Assembly: GCA_945871425.1 (NCBI GenBank)
Contig: CAMBVS010000032.1
Location: 1-42,405 of the forward strand
Direction: 5' to 3'
Origin: Rhizobium sp. Q54
GTDB lineage: Bacteria; Pseudomonadota; Alphaproteobacteria; SHVZ01
DNA length: 42,405 nucleotides
The notes under the pieces are model-generated. The model worked only from the letters and a program-made list of their open reading frames with translations, did not search any database and was not told the DNA's origin. Below, piece by piece: positions 39,032 to 42,405 of the stretch (within the stretch, counting starts at the first letter, position 1; the number at the start of each line of letters is the position of its first letter). Made by a program: the position numbers and the translations under genes.

Positions 39032-39544
39032 TTACTTTATCGCAGAGCTCAGCGCCGCCGCGGCGACCGGCGTCGGGAGGAAGAGGCGCCGGGCGCGCGC
39101 CGGGAACGAGATGAAGCCGAAGCCCCGGTAGAACGCCGCCGCCGGCTCGTCCTTGGCCTCGACTACGATGGCGAAGACGGCGACCGAGCGGCTGGCGTCG
39201 AGGATGCGGCGCACGGCATCGGCCAGAAGCAGCTCGCCGATACGCCGGCCCCGGACGCGCAGATCGCGGGCGAGCCGGCCGATCAGAGCGGCCGGGATGG
39301 CATCGTAGCGCGGCAGCTTGCGCGAGACCTCCTCGGGCAGGTCATCGAGCGAGAAGGTGAAGGTGCTGAGGCTGTAGAAGCCGACGACGCCGAGATCGCC
39401 GTCGACCGCGACGAACACGCGCGCGATGTTGCGCTTCTCGTCCTGGCTGGCGCGGTGGCGGAGCCAGTCGTCGAGCGCCGGCTGGCCTGAGGAGAAGCCG
39501 GACCGGTCATGGTGCCGGCCGAGCGGCTCGATGACCGGCGGCAA
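39032..39544 (-). CDS. GNAT-family acetyltransferase toxin, TacT-like
   Basis: About 170 residues. The opening IEPLGRHHDRSGFSSGQPALDDWLRHRASQDEKRN and the acetyl-CoA loop LRVRGRRIGELLL with FYRGFGF near the end are typical of TacT/AtaT-type toxins, which acetylate charged tRNA and stop translation. The frame has no ATG at its start; I take TTG at 39544, six bases after the stop of the antitoxin gene, where translational coupling could drive a weak start. It is paired with a DUF1778 antitoxin upstream, the normal order for this class. Confidence 0.87.
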   Translation of the reverse strand: MPPVIEPLGRHHDRSGFSSGQPALDDWLRHRASQDEKRNIARVFVAVDGDLGVVGFYSLSTFTFSLDDLPEEVSRKLPRYDAIPAALIGRLARDLRVRGRRIGELLLADAVRRILDASRSVAVFAIVVEAKDEPAAAFYRGFGFISFPARARRLFLPTPVAAAALSSAIK

Positions 39545-39550
39545 GGCCGC

Positions 39551-39847
39551 TCAGCCGAAGAGGTTGCGGTGGCGCTTCAAGGCCGCGACCAGCCGGGCCG
39601 CCGGCTTCGGCGGGTTCAGCACGGCGTCGAGGAAGGCCTCGCGGTCGGCGCCGGCCAGGACCATGCGCTCATGGTCTTCCAGCACGCGCTTCGCACCCTC
39701 ATAGGCGAGGTCCCCGGCGGCCAGGCCGGAGACCGACATGGCGCGCTGGATCATCTGCTTGGCCGAGGGCGCGATGCGCAGCTCGATGCGCTCGGTCTTG
39801 CGTTCGCGCTCCGGCGGCTTGCGCGAGCGGCGGGAAAGTGAGGGCAT
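39551..39847 (-). CDS. DUF1778 antitoxin, TacA-like ribbon-helix-helix protein
   Basis: A 98-residue antitoxin. The ribbon-helix-helix region TERIELRIAPSAKQMIQRAMSVSGLAAGDLAYEGA binds DNA, and the C-terminal tail ending NPPKPAARLVAALKRHRNLF should block the GNAT toxin. The start at 39847 has AAGGAG about 10 nt upstream; the open frame further upstream is a shadow of the chemoreceptor gene. It precedes the toxin by 6 bp. Autoregulation by the TacA-TacT complex at its promoter is expected from the family. Confidence 0.9.
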   Translation of the reverse strand: MPSLSRRSRKPPERERKTERIELRIAPSAKQMIQRAMSVSGLAAGDLAYEGAKRVLEDHERMVLAGADREAFLDAVLNPPKPAARLVAALKRHRNLFG

Positions 39848-39871
39848 TGGTCGGGTCTCCTTGCTCGCCAC

Positions 39872-39900
39872 TATGTACGGCAGGACACCGTGCGAAACAA
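39872..39900 (-). promoter_or_regulatory. Candidate promoter of the toxin-antitoxin operon
   Basis: On the minus strand TTGTTT, a 17-bp spacer and TACATA lie just upstream of the antitoxin ribosome site. Each hexamer matches the sigma-70 consensus at only about three positions, so support is modest; the spacing and location are right. Confidence 0.35.
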
Positions 39901-39955
39901 GAAGCAGGCGAGAGCAGTTCCGGGCGCCCGGGCCATTGCCGGACGGCGGCGCTCC

Positions 39956-40011
39956 CCAGAAAACGACGCCGGTCCGTCGGCGGATGAGCCGACGGACCGG
40001 CGGGGTCGTGG
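39956..40011 (-). terminator. Terminator of the first chemoreceptor gene (copy 1 of an identical 56-nt repeat)
   Basis: A perfect 14-bp stem (GCCGGTCCGTCGGC / GCCGACGGACCGGC, 39968-40001) with a 6-nt loop. Read on the minus strand it is followed by GTCGTTTTC, giving an intrinsic terminator just after the receptor stop. The whole 56-nt block recurs without change at 42182-42237 downstream of the next receptor gene. Confidence 0.85.
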
Positions 40012-40023
40012 CGACGGAGGATG

Positions 40024-41982
40024 CTACGCCGCGCGGACGTCGCGAAGGAACGACTCGACGCGCTCTCTTAGCATCTCGCCACTCTTGCTGAGCTCGCCGG
40101 CCGAGACCAGCACCTGGCCCGCCGCAGCTCCGGTCTTCGCCGCCGCCTTGTTGACGCCGATGATGGTGGTGGAGACCTCCTGGTTTCCCTTCGCTGCCTG
40201 CTGGACGTTGCGGGCGATCTCCTGGGTCGCAGCACCCTGTTCCTCGACCGCGGAGGCGATGGAGGTCGCCGTCTCGTTGACCCTGCCGATGGTGTCGGTC
40301 ACGCCCTGGATCGACTGCACCGAGACGGCCGTCGCTTCCTGGATCGTGCGGATCTGCGTGGCGATCTCCTCGGTCGCCTTGGCCGTCTGGTTGGCCAGGG
40401 CCTTGACCTCGGAGGCGACGACCGCGAAGCCCTTGCCGGCTTCGCCGGCCCTGGCCGCTTCGATCGTGGCGTTCAAGGCCAGCAGGTTGGTCTGCCCGGC
40501 GATGTCGTTGATCAGCTTGACCACGTCGCCGATCTTCTGTGCCGAGCTCACCAGGTTCTGCACCTGCTGGTTGCTGGAATTTGCCTGCTGAACCGCCGCG
40601 TTGATCATGCCGCTCGACTGCGCCACCTGCTGGCCGATCTCCCTGATCGAGGCGGACAGCTCCTCGGTGGCGGAGGCGACCGTCTGCACGTTCTGGGTGG
40701 CCTGCTCCGAGGCCGTCGCGACCGTGGTCGACTGCCGCGCCGTCTCCTCCGTGGTGGCTGCCATCGCCTCCGCGGTCGACTGCAGCTGCGACGCCGCCGA
40801 GGAGACCGAGTTCACCACCTCGCCGACCAGCTTCTCGAAGCTGCCGACGCTGGCCTCGATCTTCCGGCCGCGCGCGAGCTGGCGCTCCTGCGCGGCCTGC
40901 TGCTCGGTGCGCAGACGCTCGGCCTCGATCATGTTGTCCCTGAACACCTGGACCGAGTTCGCCATCGCGCCGATCTCGTCTTTCCGCTCGCTGGCCGGAA
41001 TCGGGGCGTCGAGATCCCCATCGGCGAGCCGGCGCATCGTGGTCGTCATCGCGACGACGGGCATCGAAATGCCGCGGCCGATCAGCCAGCCGCCGAACAG
41101 GCTGAGGGCGAAAATGAGGACCGCGATGCCGACGGCGTAGCGGATCACGCGTCGGACCTGCTCGCGGAACTGGGTGATGTCGACGATCGCCTCGGTGACG
41201 CCGGTGATCTTGCCGCTGAAGTCGCGCAGTGGTGCCGCGTAGGACGCGAGTACGCGACCCTCGACCAGTATCGTCGCGATCGAGGGCTCGCCGTTGAGGG
41301 CCGCGGCGAGCCCGTCGGCGGAGTGGATCTGCGGAAGATCGGCCGTCTTCGCGCGCACGCCCCACTGGCCGTCGGCGGCCAGCATCTGGACGCGCAAGTC
41401 GTTCCCTAACGACGACTGGATCGTCTGGAGCGTTCTATCGGAGAGGCCAAGGCCGATCTGCACCAATCCGATCACCTTGCCGTCGCGCACGACCGGTGCG
41501 CTGCCGCGCATCGCAATCGTGCTGCCGCTCTCGCCGCCTTCGAGGCCGGCGACAGGCTGTCCGGTGCGGAACGATGCGGCAATGGTCGGCACGGCGGTAT
41601 CGTCGTCGCCGAAGCGAGGCGGGTTATGGGCGCGGAAGAAGTTCATGCCCGGCGGTGTGTGAAGATGGAAGCGCTCGTAGCCGTAACGGCCCTTCAGCTC
41701 CTTGAACACCGGCACCAGCATCGTGGCGGCGAGCGCGCGGTCGGTCCCGGAGATGGACTGGCTGACGATCGGCAGGGCCGCCATCGCCGTCGCGAGCTCC
41801 AGCGACGCCTGGCTGGCGCGGTCGAGTTCACGCGTGAGCTGGTCGGAAGCGCTGCGCAGAACGCTGCGTTCGTTGTCGGCTATGCTGTTGTCGTAGATTG
41901 CGACGGCACCCGTCAGCAGCAGGCCGGAAATCAGCACCGCCAGCGATGTGGTCGTCGCAATGATCCGTGTCCTCAGGTTCAT
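40024..41982 (-). CDS. Methyl-accepting chemotaxis protein with periplasmic cache-type sensor
   Basis: A 652-residue chemoreceptor. Transmembrane helix 1 is at about 11-30, then a periplasmic domain of about 250 residues (31-280) with cache-like features ([23 protein letters not shown], and [13 protein letters not shown]), transmembrane helix 2 at 281-302, a HAMP domain ([24 protein letters not shown]) and a long coiled-coil signalling domain with the hairpin tip [32 protein letters not shown]. The C-terminus ends VRAA without a CheR/CheB tether pentapeptide. The ATG at 41982 has GGAGGGCGGTGAG directly upstream; an in-frame start 28 codons earlier would only add non-membrane sequence. The ligand is unknown. 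Confidence 0.92.
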   Translation of the reverse strand: MNLRTRIIATTTSLAVLISGLLLTGAVAIYDNSIADNERSVLRSASDQLTRELDRASQASLELATAMAALPIVSQSISGTDRALAATMLVPVFKELKGRYGYERFHLHTPPGMNFFRAHNPPRFGDDDTAVPTIAASFRTGQPVAGLEGGESGSTIAMRGSAPVVRDGKVIGLVQIGLGLSDRTLQTIQSSLGNDLRVQMLAADGQWGVRAKTADLPQIHSADGLAAALNGEPSIATILVEGRVLASYAAPLRDFSGKITGVTEAIVDITQFREQVRRVIRYAVGIAVLIFALSLFGGWLIGRGISMPVVAMTTTMRRLADGDLDAPIPASERKDEIGAMANSVQVFRDNMIEAERLRTEQQAAQERQLARGRKIEASVGSFEKLVGEVVNSVSSAASQLQSTAEAMAATTEETARQSTTVATASEQATQNVQTVASATEELSASIREIGQQVAQSSGMINAAVQQANSSNQQVQNLVSSAQKIGDVVKLINDIAGQTNLLALNATIEAARAGEAGKGFAVVASEVKALANQTAKATEEIATQIRTIQEATAVSVQSIQGVTDTIGRVNETATSIASAVEEQGAATQEIARNVQQAAKGNQEVSTTIIGVNKAAAKTGAAAGQVLVSAGELSKSGEMLRERVESFLRDVRAA

Positions 41983-42181
41983 CTCACCGCCCTCCGGTCG
42001 CGGGCGCTGGCCGATTTCCCAGATGCCTCGGATCGGCGCCACTGCAAGTTCTCTTCGACATGACAACGGTTCTCCACTTTTGAATTGCGGTCCGATGGGC
42101 GTACCGAAAATGCCATTCGGCGGTGACCGCGGGCTCCCTACGAAAGTATGAGCCGCGGTCTCCCGGCTCGGGTGGCAACTG
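41983..42181. other. Gap between two chemoreceptor genes
   Basis: About 200 bp between the first receptor's start and the second receptor's terminator. It must carry the promoter of the 40024-41982 gene, but I see no convincing promoter hexamers. Short frames here show no protein-like features. Confidence 0.5.
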
Positions 42182-42237
42182 CCAGAAAACGACGCCGGTC
42201 CGTCGGCGGATGAGCCGACGGACCGGCGGGGTCGTGG
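42182..42237 (-). terminator. Terminator of the second chemoreceptor gene (copy 2 of the 56-nt repeat)
   Basis: Identical over 56 nt to 39956-40011, including the 14-bp stem, loop and T-tract on the minus strand. It lies 12 bp downstream of the stop of the receptor gene that enters from the right edge. Confidence 0.85.
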
Positions 42238-42249
42238 GGCGGGAGGGAA

Positions 42250-42405
42250 CTACGCCGCGCGAACCTTCGTCAGGAACTGGTCGACCTGGCCGCGGAGAGC
42301 CTCGGCCTGCCTGGAGAGCTCGCTGGCCGCGCCCAGCACCTGGCTCGCCGCCGAACCGGCTTCGCCGGCCGCACGGGTGACGCCGGTGATGTTCGACGAC
42401 ACCTC
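42250..42405 (-). CDS. Methyl-accepting chemotaxis protein, C-terminal fragment (cut by right edge)
   Basis: The last 51 residues of a second chemoreceptor: EVSSNITGVTRAAGEAGSAA ... ASELSRQAEALRGQVDQFLTKVRAA. The end closely resembles that of the neighbouring receptor ([23 protein letters not shown]), so the two are paralogues in tandem. Its start and sensor domain lie outside the window. Confidence 0.88.
   Translation of the reverse strand, partial: EVSSNITGVTRAAGEAGSAASQVLGAASELSRQAEALRGQVDQFLTKVRAA

Noticed and set aside
39851..41365. Long upstream extension of the DUF1778 antitoxin
   Set aside because: The extra 500 residues are an out-of-frame reading of the chemoreceptor gene; a ribosome site and RHH start fix the antitoxin start at 39847.

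Overview
This 42.4 kb window is very GC-rich, densely packed chromosomal DNA from a free-living alphaproteobacterium, most likely of the Rhodospirillales type. The grounds are codon usage, an A-type PAS array, the leucine-degradation and form II Cox gene sets, and many 4-bp ATGA/GTGA gene overlaps. The taxonomic call is an inference from gene content, because there is no rRNA or other marker here. I see no tRNA, rRNA, CRISPR array or prophage. Long open frames antisense to real genes are common and are GC artefacts.

Layout. (1) 1-6123, minus: a giant membrane-anchored hybrid histidine kinase with twelve PAS domains, HisKA, HATPase and a receiver. Its 3' end is cut at about position 146 by the end of an IS481-type insertion sequence whose transposase starts at 33 and runs off the left edge. 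(2) 6236-10070, plus: a five-gene, fully overlapping operon of an RNA 2',3'-cyclic phosphodiesterase (ThpR), a CobB-type sirtuin, two uracil-DNA-glycosylase-superfamily enzymes of different families, and a TPR/glycosyltransferase protein. (3) 10067-21180: a catabolic and uptake region with a family 5 solute-binding protein, a MetE-like methyltransferase, an M81 (MlrC) peptidase, an amidase, two SDRs (one lacking the catalytic Tyr and Lys), an HpaI-type aldolase, an EthD-like protein, an FMN alpha-hydroxyacid dehydrogenase, a DUF427 protein and an alpha/beta hydrolase. (4) 21184-23024: a DapA homologue divergent from a LysR regulator, with a candidate LysR box between them. (5) 23033-26816, minus: a three-gene ATGA-coupled operon of a beta-CASP RNase-like protein, an AMP-phosphorylase-type thymidine phosphorylase and a PRPP-synthetase homologue. 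A minimal zincin peptidase lies upstream and a pterin dehydratase (phhB) diverges from it.

(6) 27686-35063, minus: leucine/isovalerate degradation. A DsbA-type isomerase, methylcrotonyl-CoA carboxylase beta, methylglutaconyl-CoA hydratase and methylcrotonyl-CoA carboxylase alpha are followed by a truncated antitoxin-like ORF and an SDR. An AGE-family sugar epimerase sits inside the operon. (7) 35271-38966, plus: coxS-coxL-coxM molybdenum hydroxylase genes of form II type, ending in a clear terminator. (8) 39032-39847, minus: a DUF1778/GNAT (TacA/TacT-type) toxin-antitoxin pair. (9) 40024-42405, minus: two tandem methyl-accepting chemotaxis proteins, the second cut by the right edge, each followed by the same 56-nt terminator.

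The leads most worth following are the RNA-decay/NMP-phosphorolysis operon (5), the ThpR-sirtuin-double-glycosylase operon (2), and the 12-PAS kinase with its tandem PAS-pair expansion and IS disruption (1).
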